Positions 25,404 through 37,130 of a stretch of 64,000 nucleotides of DNA are shown here, one piece after another. The notes beneath the pieces are model-generated. The model searched no databases. It had not been told where the DNA came from and saw nothing but the letters and a program-made list of their open reading frames with translations. Source of the DNA: Allacma fusca (taxonomy: Eukaryota; Arthropoda; Collembola; Symphypleona; Sminthuridae); assembly GCA_947179485.1 (NCBI GenBank), contig OX359245.1, positions 20,075,067 to 20,139,066 on the forward strand, read 5' to 3'. The translations under genes were made by a program, and so were the position numbers. Numbering within the stretch: the stretch's first letter is position 1; every line of letters starts with the position of its first letter.

Positions 25404-26384
25404 TATTCCTGGCGATGGAAGCCGGTAAAGTTGACGTTGACATATAAGTACAAGCAATCTAATTTGAAATTGCCTCAAGATCATTTATTAAATACTGTAG
25501 GCCTGAGGAAGATAATTATCAGAGTATTTTAATACCATGTGCATACTGAGCTAATTTGTTTTAAAGAGCACTCGTGCACAAAGGCTTTTCTCGCAACATC
25601 GTATTTTGGGCTTGGTGTTTTGTTTCTTTAGAATTCACCATTAGGGGGAAATCATTGAATGAAAAATCATTCAATATGTTTACACTATACTGTTTTAACT
25701 TGATCATGTTATTATCAAGGACTTAAAAAATAACAAATAATGATAGCTGCACGCAATCAAGATATTTCTCCCTCTAATCCTCCAAACATGAATTAATTAT
25801 ATTGAGGAACTCATGATATTTACCGACTGTGCATATTTGAATCGACCTTATATCCTATGGATTAGTAATCACTGCGCATTTTCTGTGAAATATAAAGTCC
25901 ACATTGGATTCCTTCAAACTCAAAGTTGAAAAATTAGTTTTTAAGCATGAGCTTGAAATAAACACTTGGATTTTTTAACCAATCGTATTTTCCTGTCATG
26001 CACATCAGTGCAGTCTCTATATATGTATCTATATGAGTACCCTCAAAAGGAGGGAAATTTGACTTGTATAATACTCTTATGGAGAAAAATTAGCATTGGG
26101 GCTTGTGGCGAATGGGAATATGTCAGAATATTTTTGTCCCTTCACAAAATGAAATACTCTCACATAGCGCGAGCAACCTGTATCTCAATTTATAGCATTT
26201 GACTTTTCTTATGTAAATAAAATTCTGGCCAATCATTAAATCTTTAAGAATGCACGTGATTTTCCTCCCATCGCTACTTCAGAATGTGGTCACGGATAAC
26301 TAACTCCCTAAGTGGAGAATGACATATTAATGACGTTTTATATTAATAACTATGAGCTGCGTGCATTTCCTCCAAGATGAAGTA

Positions 26385-26553
26385 CAATGCACCCTCCTTC
26401 CCAGAGCACCCCTAAAAGGAGCAGGATTAGACGTCTTACATGCTTTTATATGGAGACAAATTTACATTGTGGCAAATGGGACTGTCCAAATATTAATGCT
26501 CCTTGAGAGAGAGATTTTTTTTAAAAGTGTATCTCTATTAGCGAGAGTCACTG
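26385..26553. mobile_element. TA-flanked miniature inverted-repeat element, copy 7
   Basis: 169 bp, bounded by TA at 26383-26384 and 26554-26555. Starts CAATGCACCCTCCTTCCCAG and ends in an inverse CAGTGACTCTCGCTAATAGA. Contains the family's 'acattgtggcaaatggga' block. Confidence 0.7.
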
Positions 26554-27688
26554 TATTCCACATCCTTGATACTGATCCAAATGCAATAATTCAAATGGAA
26601 ATTGTATAAGCCTGTAGGGTATTTTTTTTTTTTTAAAAAAGAAGTGTTTTAATGAAATGACTGCAATTTCTATGAGCGTCTAATTTATTACTGGGGCCAA
26701 ATGTGAAATTTGAAGTTTAGACTTTTATGCAGATTAACATTCATACACACTGTAGAGAGACAGGGGCAGAGACAGAGAGAGAGAGAGAGAAGTGAGATCG
26801 CAAGTACTAGTTCTTATTGTATAACATATGTATATGAGTTACAATACGTGCATTTTTATGCAGGTAGCCACAGGAAACACACATGCAAGGTTGATTTGAA
26901 GTTTGAACTGAAGTAAAAAGAGAAATCAGGCCGGTGATGTAGGGAAGAAACTATAAATTCAATCAGGTTGAAGCTATATAATATCTCGACCTGGTGTTCT
27001 TTCTTCCCTTATCGGTGTATACATAAACGAAGACAACTTATACTTTGTAATATTGTTATCATAATTAACACCATTACCTGCAATGTTGTACACAATTCCG
27101 CTATACTGCTCCTCCACATCCCATTAATCCACGTAACACATGGACAGGACAGGACGACTCTTTAATAATTGAAAGGAAAGCGAAAGGAATCCATATACCT
27201 CGTTACCGACTATAAAACATAAATGATGCAGATACAGACACTTAAAATGCTGTGCTAATAAAGCCATTGACTCGCTATTACTTTGGGGATATTGCATGTC
27301 ATTTTAAACTGTGTAACTCAGGCCACGCCCCGTTCTTCAGGAATATTCCCATGACCAGAAGACTCCTTAGTACAGTTTACAGTACACACACACGTTTCTG
27401 ATTATGAGTCCTCAGCATCATGTCAATTATTGCAGGAAAGTCTCTCCATGTAATCTATATGCATGACTGGGATTTTTGTCATTGTTTCTGCGTATCATAA
27501 AATCCAAGCTTGGCAAAGGATTTATCCCAAGCCCAACCCTTTATTGTTCCTGGGGATGCAAAACGTAGCGCGTATATATTACGACCTATTTGTATTTAGC
27601 CTTGCAGGTCAAGATTAGCAGGATTCATTTTGCTCAGCAGGTAAAGCATATTACAATGAAATTATGACCTGGTCAAATATGCTTCATA

Positions 27689-27874
27689 CAGTGCTCTCTT
27701 GCTATCAGAGACTCCGGCACGAGAGTGTTTTCTCTGTATGAGCATGTGCATATGCATTTTAATCCATTCTCATTTATCACAATGTTATTTTTTCCGAGAA
27801 CATTCCGCTGTAAGTCAAATTTTGGGCTTTGAGGGGTGCCCTTATACTGTGAAGAGAGTATGCATAGTATACTG
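27689..27874. mobile_element. TA-flanked miniature inverted-repeat element, copy 8
   Basis: 186 bp, bounded by TA at 27687-27688 and 27875-27876. Starts CAGTGCTCTCTTGCTATCAG and has the 'tcaaattttgggctttgaggggtgcccttata' block near the right end. Ends in an inverse CAGTATACTATGC. Confidence 0.65.
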
Positions 27875-29167
27875 TAATGTCCTTCTTATCTTCTTTTGTT
27901 TTTATTTTTCGATTGTACGCGTCTGATTTTAATTCCTTATTGTATTTGCTGTTTTTTTGTCTGGATAATTTTTTTGTTATAAATGTTCCTTTTTTTTGTA
28001 AGTAATTATGTTTTTTCTATACGGCTTCCTTTTTTGTTGTGTACTCTAGTTATGAGAGACCTCTGTATACAAATCATTTTCTACATGGAAGCAAAAACAT
28101 TCTGACACAGACACATTCCCATTAACCACTATTTTTTTGTTAGTTTTTCTCCATGAGAGCATGTCCTTATAAGAGTCAAGTTTTGGTCGCCTTGGGGGTG
28201 CTCTTATTTTGAGTTTTTAGTAAGACTGGTTTTCATGGAATACAAATTTTGTTTAATGTACAGGGTGGGATATAACAATTGTCATCCTTTTAGCCCGATA
28301 CAAAATAAGTAAACCACACCCATTTCAAGTAAATTCGTTTTCAAGTTTTTACAAACATTTTTTCATTGACTCATTGTTAGGTCAATAACTGCGGTCACTG
28401 AGGTTACAACTGCGAAGCAAAGATTTGATTTTTATGGATCTCAGAAATTATTTTTGTTTGTTCCTGGTGTCCTATCACACTTGCTTTTAAAAAGAATGTA
28501 TTGGATTTTCAAGGGGCTATGTGACATGTCTGGCGTTCCTAAGAATACATGACAACAGTCACTTGTATTTAAATTATGGGGATTGATTTGAGTTTCATAA
28601 ACCAAATTAAAAATTTGTCTGCGCGGGAACTAAAAATGTGAGGCCAGGTCAGGAATTTTCAAAAAATATAAATTATAAAATATAATGTTGGCATGTTTTT
28701 AATCTTATCTCGCATTTTGACTTTGAGGTTAGGAAATAAAATACAAATGATTCTCCAAAAATGTCTTTTCAAGCCCAGTCATATGACATATTTTGATTCC
28801 GTATCTTCGCCCCTAAAGTCAAATTGGATCAACTTTGTCCCTATCTTTTACCAGACTTGGTCACACTTTTAAGTCTAGGGACACGTCAATGATCCTAACC
28901 TTGCAATAATCCTTTATCTACGTCAACGATACAAATCTTGAACAAAACGGAAACAAATTTGCAAATGGGGGATCACATGTTTTGTATCCTAGTCTCTCAT
29001 AGCAGGGAGCCAAATGTTTTGTTAAACGCCGAATTAGCATTTCTCGTAATAGTGGATCCGTATGCTACGTGGTCCAAAACTTCTGCATAACAAATCACTA
29101 TAAATCCAGTACTATAAATGTTCAATATTCACAACAACTAATAACAATGACAAATTGTTTCTTGCAG

Positions 29168-31102
29168 GAATCGCAAAAATTCTTACTTTTGTGACAGGTC
29201 TGGTGGCAGTGATCTGGTCTACCACAATCCAGAGCGCTTCATTGCAGGCTGATGGCAGACCGAAATCCTCCTTAATTCTCAACGAGTCTTTCATCCAGTC
29301 AAAAATACTACAGAGGTATCATCTTGGGAGAGGCGGAAAAGATCCTCGAGTTCTTTTGAAATTGCCTGAACATTCTGGAATACATGGCACAGCGTCCACT
29401 CTCCAGCCCGTCTCACCCCTAACTTCAAAAACAACGGAATCGACCAAAGCCGTCTACAACGAATTTCGCTTTTCTCCGATCCCTAGTTCAAAACAGCCAT
29501 TCCGTGGCGAAAAACTGATATTTGAGAGTGGGAATAATAATCGTTATGTAGGATCACCCTCATCCACAGAGTCGACCTTGCAAGCCAGCTCATCCCAATC
29601 ATCCGAAGAGACAGAATCCCAGGAAGAAGATTACTCCGCATCGGAACTGTCTGAGGAGGAACTGAAAGCACAACAAACGGAATATAACATTAATCCCTGG
29701 TTGGATGGTGGTCGTAAGAATGCTTTAAATTCATTATTGACTAATTATTATTCCAATGATAAAACTCAGCCAGAGTCATCTGAGGAGCAGGACAATACCA
29801 GTGATACCGATGAGGACCCGTTTGTGTCAACTACGAAGCCCTCGTTAGTTCCGCAACAAAATCAGGTCCTAGTTAATAATAATAATAATAGAAGGATCGA
29901 TACGGATGAGACCCCACAGTTCAACGGACTGTACATCAACTTAGGATTTCCCCATCGGTTTCAAGCATCCCAGGAAGTCGAGAAATCCCCTGATGATGAG
30001 GATAATAACAACAATCGATATTTCATTAAAACGATTCCTAAAGACAGTATTTCCGTGTCGGTATCACCCATTGTTGATTACACTTCAACAACCCCATTCA
30101 CAATCATACGTGGACCTCCGGGAGACTCTTCCACCGAAATCCAGAATAATCTAACACAACAAGGGAATCTAAGCGGGACTTCCTTTTATTCGAGCTCCAG
30201 TGACGAAGTTTTAAATCGTTTCCTGTCCAGACCTTCCACAGCCACGAGCTCGGACTTTGCCACTGCTACCGAAAAATCTGATGAGGACTTTGCTGGACAT
30301 GGACACGGTAGTGACCCAAATGAGTACTCTTCCACAATTCCAGCAACTATTAGCAATTTGATTCCTGCAATTGATGCTAAACTGAATTTGCTAGTGTCTC
30401 CCCATGTTTCGTCATTGGAAATATCCGGGGGGACAACGACGCCTTCTCCAAGTAGTAGTACAAACACAGCCAATGCAGATGCTACCAGTATTCCCGGAGT
30501 GCCTGGTGTGGACTATCCCATTTTAAGTGAAATCCCCTTCACTGGGTTTGACTGTCAGCTCCAGCGTTATAAAGGTTTTTTTGCGGATGTGGACACAAAA
30601 TGCCAGGTATTCTCTGAACAATCATAAATATTTTCATTTAAATTTTCAAGCAGGTCATAACCTTTTCCCCACTCTGACCCACAATAAAGAAAGTGACCAA
30701 TTGGCTAAAAACGTGGGCTGGAGAAAAAGGTCAAAGGTTATGGGATATAGTTATTCACATTTGATTAAAAATGAAATAGTAATTATGTGTACTCTCATCT
30801 CATAGGCTTGGCACTACTGCGATTTTACGGATGGCCACTCAACGTTTTTGTGCCCTAATGGGACATTATTTTCCCAAGTCCTTCTCACTTGTGATTGGTG
30901 GTTTAAAGTGGACTGTTCCCAGGCACAGCAGTTGTACGTGCTCAATGAGAGGCTATACCGCTACATAAAACCTCCGAAGCCCTCCTTCCCCGAAGACTTC
31001 CACGGACCTCAAGTTGACCTGTGGTTGGTGCAACAACTTCAGCTGGGCTTGCTGCCCAAAATGAGAAAGAAAATCACAGACAAGGTTGTAATTAACAATT
31101 AA
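29168..31102 (+). CDS. CPAP1-like secreted chitin-binding protein, start exon not found
   Basis: Two coding exons: 29168-30606 and 30806-31102 (TAA), about 577 residues. The first begins at an acceptor (TTGTTTCTTGCAG), directly with a hydrophobic stretch ILTFVTGLVAVIWS that looks like a signal peptide core, so the ATG lies in an upstream exon. Next come about 440 residues rich in Ser, Thr, Asn, Glu and Asp with no fold evident. At the C-terminal end is one CBM14/peritrophin-A domain with six cysteines (FDC, KCQ, HYCDF, FLCPNGTLFSQ, LTCDWW, VDC), split by the intron between its second and third cysteines. After it a conserved-looking tail follows (QLYVLNERLYRYIKPPKPSF, PEDFHGPQVDLW). One CBM14 domain with this tail is typical of the CPAP1 family, which binds chitin in the arthropod cuticle rather than the gut lining. 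The family call is firm; the subgroup is not assigned. Confidence 0.87.
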
Positions 31103-31327
31103 TTTATAGACAGATGTCCGCGCGTTTTGTGAAGGCTACTTAATCGAGTTTTGCCCTTGTTTTCTGTGACTTTATAAAGATTAATATGTTTTTAGTTTTA
31201 ATGTCCGCAACCCCCCCCCCCCACTCCCCTCGAAGTAAACAAATATATTTTTAAATCCCTCCCTTTACTTCCGAATGGCTGTTATATGTGATAATTGTAA
31301 TTACTTAACTGATTACATATGTATAAT

Positions 31328-31333
31328 AATAAA
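31328..31333 (+). terminator. Candidate poly(A) signal of the CPAP1-like gene
   Basis: AATAAA about 226 bases after the stop codon. It is the first canonical hexamer downstream. Confidence 0.5.
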
Positions 31334-33161
31334 CATTTTCGTGTAATGTGCCAGAATTTGAATTCACAGCTGAGTTTTTACTCCAAAGGCGGAATCAAAA
31401 CCATTTTTTTAAACTAAATTCTTTCCTTGGAATTGCACAGATTGCAAACATCCTTCATATACTTATACATTTTATTTTATTGTATGATTATTTTTGTACA
31501 TTTTTCCAAGAACGCCGCATATAACATGTAGTTAGGTAGCTCAAAATTCACACCCTTCAGAAATTCATTCATTGGCGTTTGAATCACATAAAATTTTGAA
31601 TTAAACCTGGAATTTATTTCTCCGTTGGAAAATCGTCATATTTTCGAAAGATGAGCGTCAAAACATATACATACTTCAACGTGTAATAAAAACGTAAACT
31701 AAAATATTTTCCAATATTTTGACTCCTTGGCCTTCATTTGCCGTACACACCCCTCACGACACCTAGTACAGTCATCAGTATATTTGGGATCACAGTACGT
31801 TTTTGGTGGCCAACAGACGGCGGTTGCAACTTGGAACATTTTCCTCATTTGCCTTTTTCTATTAGTTCTTGCTTAAGCTTACACTCTGGCATAGCCGGGC
31901 CTTTGATTAATTCTGACAATAATTACCTGAAAACTATAAAATTTCCTAAAAATACGGATTGTATTTGATGGATCTCTTTTATTGTTTAGACCGATACATC
32001 TCAATACGCGAAGCTGATAAAGCATAAATCATCATAATTATTATATAAATAAGACGTGATCTCCGTCGGGGATTGAAAGTTTGAAAAGAAAGATAAGAGC
32101 GATACTAAAAGCAGGTGCCATTGAAGAAAAACATCTTTCTCGCTCCAATCCAAATTGAAAATAGAAACCCTAGATTTTTACTTTTGTGAGTAAATAATTC
32201 CACCGGCAGTTGGACCGTGAAGAGAGCCTTCACCTTGTTTCTCCTAAAAACCCTGTTAGTAATTATTTACTCTGCTGGCATAAAATGAGCTTTAAAATTC
32301 CCATTTTCTTTTTCCTTTTCAACCATTCTATATTTTACATGCTCTTAAAAATGAATTTTGTGGGAAATAAGAATGTCTGGGAAAATGTGTTGTCCTACAG
32401 AGCGGCAGCGGTTCCAGCTAATATTAAAGTTTGGAGTAGACAAAATTAAGGTTATCACATAATGTCATCAAAACAAATATTGACGGTTTGTAAAATATGG
32501 AAGAGGCATCTTTGTGGGATTCCTTGTACGTAATTACACCATTCCAAGGGAGTCACATAAATAAATGGCATGGAAGACGAGACAATAAACTTTGAAAAGG
32601 GGAAAATGAAATTCTTGCAAAGAAATATAAGGCCCTAGGTTGAGAACAGAGAATTGCCACGTGTCTACGCAGTATCTTCCTCAATTCTCGGATCTGCAAT
32701 GACTTTGGTTGACTTTGGCAAGACCTCCTCGTATAAAGGGAAAAGAGCGTTCAATATTCTACGCACTTTACGCAATATACGCAGCAACTACATTTCCGTA
32801 CACAAAGACTTTCGCTCCGGTTCGACTCCTACTAAACTAAAGGCAAAGCACTGTGTGTTGGACGTATAGCTGGCAATTTTTTTTTGTCCCGGCGTCCCAC
32901 CCCAGCCCACTTCAGCTCCACCGCTATCAGGCCATTTACGCGTAAGGTATAGGTACATACATAAGCACAGCCCAAGCAAAGAAACAACATTATTTGTTCC
33001 TATACCTCCAGAGAAAAGTTTTTTATAATAATTCGCACACAGCATATTCCACTTCCACAATAAATACTATGTCCCATATAATAAGCCGTTTTTTTAGTTT
33101 TGAAATGTTCTCGTGTGCCAGGAAAATACATGCTGAGAAACAATGCACGCTATAGGAAATA

Positions 33162-33326
33162 CAGTGGAACATCCCTAGCAGGGACGTATTCTCTGCCCCT
33201 AACAGCCAAGCATTTGGAGGTTACTAATTTAACTCCGTATGTACGGCCATGTCATTAAAGCACAGTCGAATTTTAGTGCATAAAGGGGTGCTATGACAGA
33301 GAAAGAGAGAGAGAGAGAGTGCACTG
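33162..33326. mobile_element. TA-flanked miniature inverted-repeat element, copy 9
   Basis: 165 bp, bounded by TA at 33160-33161 and 33327-33328. Starts CAGTGGAACATCCCTAGCAG and ends in an inverse CAGTGCACTCTCTC. Its right arm has expanded into a short (GA)n run (about 33301-33319). Confidence 0.65.
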
Positions 33327-34476
33327 TAAGTATAGTCAGGTTGGAATTGCGTAGTATTTCCTGGCAGGCTTATTATATCATTTCAGGCCGGACCGCATTA
33401 TTACTAGTCACATTTCATGAGGGAGAGAAGGGAAACTTAAAACTATGTGATTGTCAATTAAAATAAAGGCAAAATGATTCTTCACCCGAACCCGATGTAA
33501 ACTAAAAATAAGAATTTTATTCGGCTATTCATTCGGCAACTAGTACATATATGAAATTCCATATAGAAAAGCTAAGACTATAGCTTAAACGCTCGGATAA
33601 TTATGGAACCAAAATATTATAATGTGCAGCTATGTCCTTCAAGTAATTCCACTATCACATCTATAAATAATGTATGATTTCCATAAAACAACAAAAACAA
33701 CATGCATGTGCAAGAAATGTGATGGGAAATGAAGAGCCCATAAAAAAACGTACATATGTACATATGCCCACATGTACAGACTTGAGGGGAAAGAGCAAGA
33801 CATAAATGTTACGTTCCAGATATAAAAAGTCTCCTTGCCGGTAACCAGCTCAGGAATAAACGCATCAAATAATTATTATTGTAAACAACAAGTCAAGTCT
33901 GGGTCTTGCCAATAGCTGGAACAGCTCATTTATTTACATGTATGTAGTATAGGGGAAGTCGGGAGTGGGATATAGTAAACAATGTTAGAGTGCACTCCGA
34001 GCATAGCAGACCTCCTTTTATAAGGACTTTCGCTCTAAAATCCCAAATATTCGGCAAATATTTTTACAAAAATGTTAATTCCTTTTCCCTTACAGTAGTA
34101 GCAAATTAAACAATCAAATTTTTAGGATTTTCTCGGATCCGAGTTATAAGACGAGAGAACATGACATTGTGTGGCATTGGGTGTTTCATGAATTCATAGA
34201 AAGAATTTTGAGATGCAAAATGTTTCTTATGAGTTAAACCCTATCTTGAAGATCCCAATGCATGAGAGGAGGGAAAGGAGTTTGGATATCTATGTTTACA
34301 GTTCAGAGTGTGGATCCCGGGACAGTCCAAAATCTCATGATGAGATGCTCTTGAGATGATCTTGGAAATGTTAAGAGAATTTTTGGAAAAATGGGTCTGT
34401 GAGATAATTTTTGAGGAAATTGTGGTAAAGAGTTGGTGGGACTTGTATAGTGAGAGTGGACTGCAGTCAAAAAATG

Positions 34477-34482
<6 letters not shown>

Positions 34483-34516
<34 letters not shown>
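34483..34516 (+). repeat. (AG)17 microsatellite
   Basis: Seventeen uninterrupted AG units. It is the first of three such arrays within 1.3 kb, all with AG/GA on the plus strand. Confidence 0.97.
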
Positions 34517-34519
<3 letters not shown>

Positions 34520-34968
34520 CTCTCCTGCTCCAAACTCTCTCGAATGAAATGTATGAGAATAACAATACTATAGAGATTGAGTGTATACATAATAGTAGTA
34601 GGTTTTTTTTGAAGAACGCAATGCTGTGAAAACCAATGCCAAGGGCACCTTCAACTTTTCCTTCCTCCCCGACTGACTCCATTTCCTTGAGCACGCCCAA
34701 CTTTCCTCTCCTCCTCGTCCGACATCACCTCGTCCCAACGGACCTCGTTACAAGGGCTTCCTTCCGCAAGTGCTCTTTCCTATATTTTGTTCCAAATACT
34801 CCACATGACTCTCTCATATCCATTCTGTAGTAGTGTAAACACTTGTATACAGATTGTCATGTATAGCTCATACATTGATAGGAGTATATGAGGGTATATG
34901 TAAACAAGAAGGGAATTAATGCTCAGCCCATAAGCAGCCCCACGCCTTCCTTGTATAACGGGACCGTT

Positions 34969-34970
<2 letters not shown>

Positions 34971-35000
<30 letters not shown>
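34971..35000 (+). repeat. (AG)15 microsatellite
   Basis: Fifteen uninterrupted AG units, in the same strand orientation as its neighbours. Confidence 0.97.
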
Positions 35001-35002
<2 letters not shown>

Positions 35003-35748
35003 TCGGAGAGCCTATTCCAATTGAAGAAGTAAACGCCGCTTCACTTCCACACATATTTCCACACACACACACGGTTGCATGGTTAGGACAACATCGTTGA
35101 AAGTTTTTTCGCACGCAATTCCTCCCACGATAACTTTTACAATTCTCTGAAGCTCGGGTGATGAATACGACAGTATCATAACAACATCATATAGTAAATA
35201 ATAATGAAAGTGAATTTTTAGCTTCACTGTTGTATGGAGGGAACAGTTTTGGAAAAATTAATGCACTCTTTCCAATGAAAATGTGAAGGAAATGCAGCTG
35301 CTATTGCATAAGACGCTACACGCTACAGTCCTCGTAATATCCATTGTAATTCGACCTGTGCAGGTAGGACTCTCCCTTGGAAGGAACCTCTGGGTTTTTT
35401 ATCCCATTTTGGGGAGACGCAGATATAATTACATATATAGATATAGTTGATAAAGCTCTTATTTCCCTTCCCAATGTGAGTCTACAGTACACAAGATTTT
35501 GTGAGGTAACATTCTCAAAAAAATGATATTTCCATTCAGAGGAGATAGATACGAGAGGAGTTTTAAGTTGCAGAAATTCAGGGGAAGGAATAATACGGAC
35601 AACATGTGTGAATGAAAGGAAGATTAATGCAGTTTGTACTCTTGGAACTCAAGTATGGGCTCCTGATGGAACAAAACTATATGTGAGAGTCACAATTTTT
35701 TAAATGGTTGAAATTTATATCCTAACAAAAACACAAGGAATGAAGAGG

Positions 35749-35754
<6 letters not shown>

Positions 35755-35790
<36 letters not shown>
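35755..35790 (+). repeat. (GA)18 microsatellite
   Basis: Eighteen uninterrupted GA units, the longest of the three nearby arrays. GA repeats in insects can bind GAGA factor, but no role is shown here. Confidence 0.97.
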
Positions 35791-35794
<4 letters not shown>

Positions 35795-37130
35795 ATACAA
35801 GTTGTGCCTGGAGCAGTGGATCATGGATGTCGAATGTTTTCCCTTTTTTTGCAACAATTCCCTTCGCATACTTACTTACCGACACACAGAATGGTCTTAT
35901 TTATCCCTCGGATCTTCATATACCGCTCCTTCCTCTCCTTCATGATTTTCTTGCTTAGTTACTATCGACTCGTCCACTTCGTAGTTATTCATTAGGCTCC
36001 ACCAACTTTTACAACTCACGGCGTAAATACTTGAAGTCAACTATTCAAACAATGTCCATTTCAATCCGGAAGGTATAAGTATATGTATGTAGCGCTGCTC
36101 AACCCCTGGACAATACGTCCAGTCTTTATGAGAGGACTCGTAAAAGTAGTCAAATTTGACTGTTGAGGGGAGCATGTCCAAATATTTCTGCTTTTAAAAA
36201 GTTTCACACCTTGAGTGAATTCCAGAGTGAGACTGTATTTTGCATGACATTATATACGGAGAATTCCCTTTCTTGGTTACACATTGACAATAAATTACGC
36301 AATAGTTTTACTTTTTCTCAAGATCCTTTACATTTCCCTCATGTGTGTTGTAATTGAGATGGAAAAGAATCCGCATCTGCTTCACTTACAACAAGGGAAT
36401 ATATTATCCTTTGCAATTTCAACGGCTAACCAAATATCTCGACTTGAGTCTTAGACCCAGGAGTTAGACCATTAGGGGCTGACAGTCCTTATTCTCTATA
36501 GTGTAGGAACAAACACATGCGTCAATTTTGCTAAAAAAAAAGCTTCCCTATGGTCACAATAATAAGTTCAGCTCTCCATATGGATAATGGAGCATCACCC
36601 TATCCCAGCAGTAGTGGACATTTACAAAAATTAGTACAGTCAACTCTCGCTATAAGAGATCCCCTGAAAACAGGAGATTTCCTCAATAAAGGCAGTTACC
36701 TGAACCTGGCCTCAAGGGTACTGTGATGCTACCCACAAATGTTGTATGACCCTTCCAAAGGAGCATGGACTTCAAATTTGTGTGAACGGTACGCAGTTCC
36801 TGTAAATATTTTCTCCACAAATACACAATAGATGCTGGCCGGTTATTTCCCCTTCTTTTAATTCTCGGCCATTGGGTTCGGCTACAAATGGTGACCTAGG
36901 TCAATGAACCTTTTACCCACACGAAAAATATGGGCTGCAAAATATAGGAGCATTATGTGTGTATTTTGCCTTTTTTATATGTATATATGCGCTGGAGTAA
37001 TTATGTATAAGTTTCTTGGGATTTTTAATTACACAATTTGGTAAAAGTGGATAAGTAATAGGGGCTTATTGCTTCAACCCTAAGAATAAGAAATACACCA
37101 ACAACACCACTGTTTGTCACAACAACAACT

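Larger units (their letters stand above)
18005..29167. other. Intergenic region between WTAP and the CPAP1-like gene
   Basis: No gene could be supported. It probably includes the unseen start exon of the CPAP1-like gene. It holds TA-flanked miniature elements at 25261-25403, 26385-26553 and 27689-27874, a degraded copy at about 28041-28250, a (TATG)n tract at about 21930-21952, and a short (GA)n run at about 26772-26790. Two minus-strand frames (23555-23202 and 24295-24104) are open but unrecognised and may be decayed coding sequence or chance. Confidence 0.55.
31334..37130. other. Intergenic region between convergent CPAP1-like and headcase genes
   Basis: No gene recognised. It holds one TA-flanked miniature element at 33162-33326, partial relatives near 33988, 36112-36200 and 36637-36723, and three long (GA)n arrays at 34483-35790. 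The tRNA-like GGTTCGACTCC near 32818 was examined and rejected. Confidence 0.55.

Noticed and set aside
29155-29167. Starting the CPAP1-like protein at the TTG at 29155
   Set aside because: The sequence TTGTTTCTTGCAG is a splice acceptor, so coding begins at 29168 with the ATG in an earlier exon.
32800-32835. Possible tRNA gene (GGTTCGACTCC matches a B-box)
   Set aside because: The bases around the loop do not form a T-stem (only two of five pairs) and no A-box or acceptor stem was found at the right distance.
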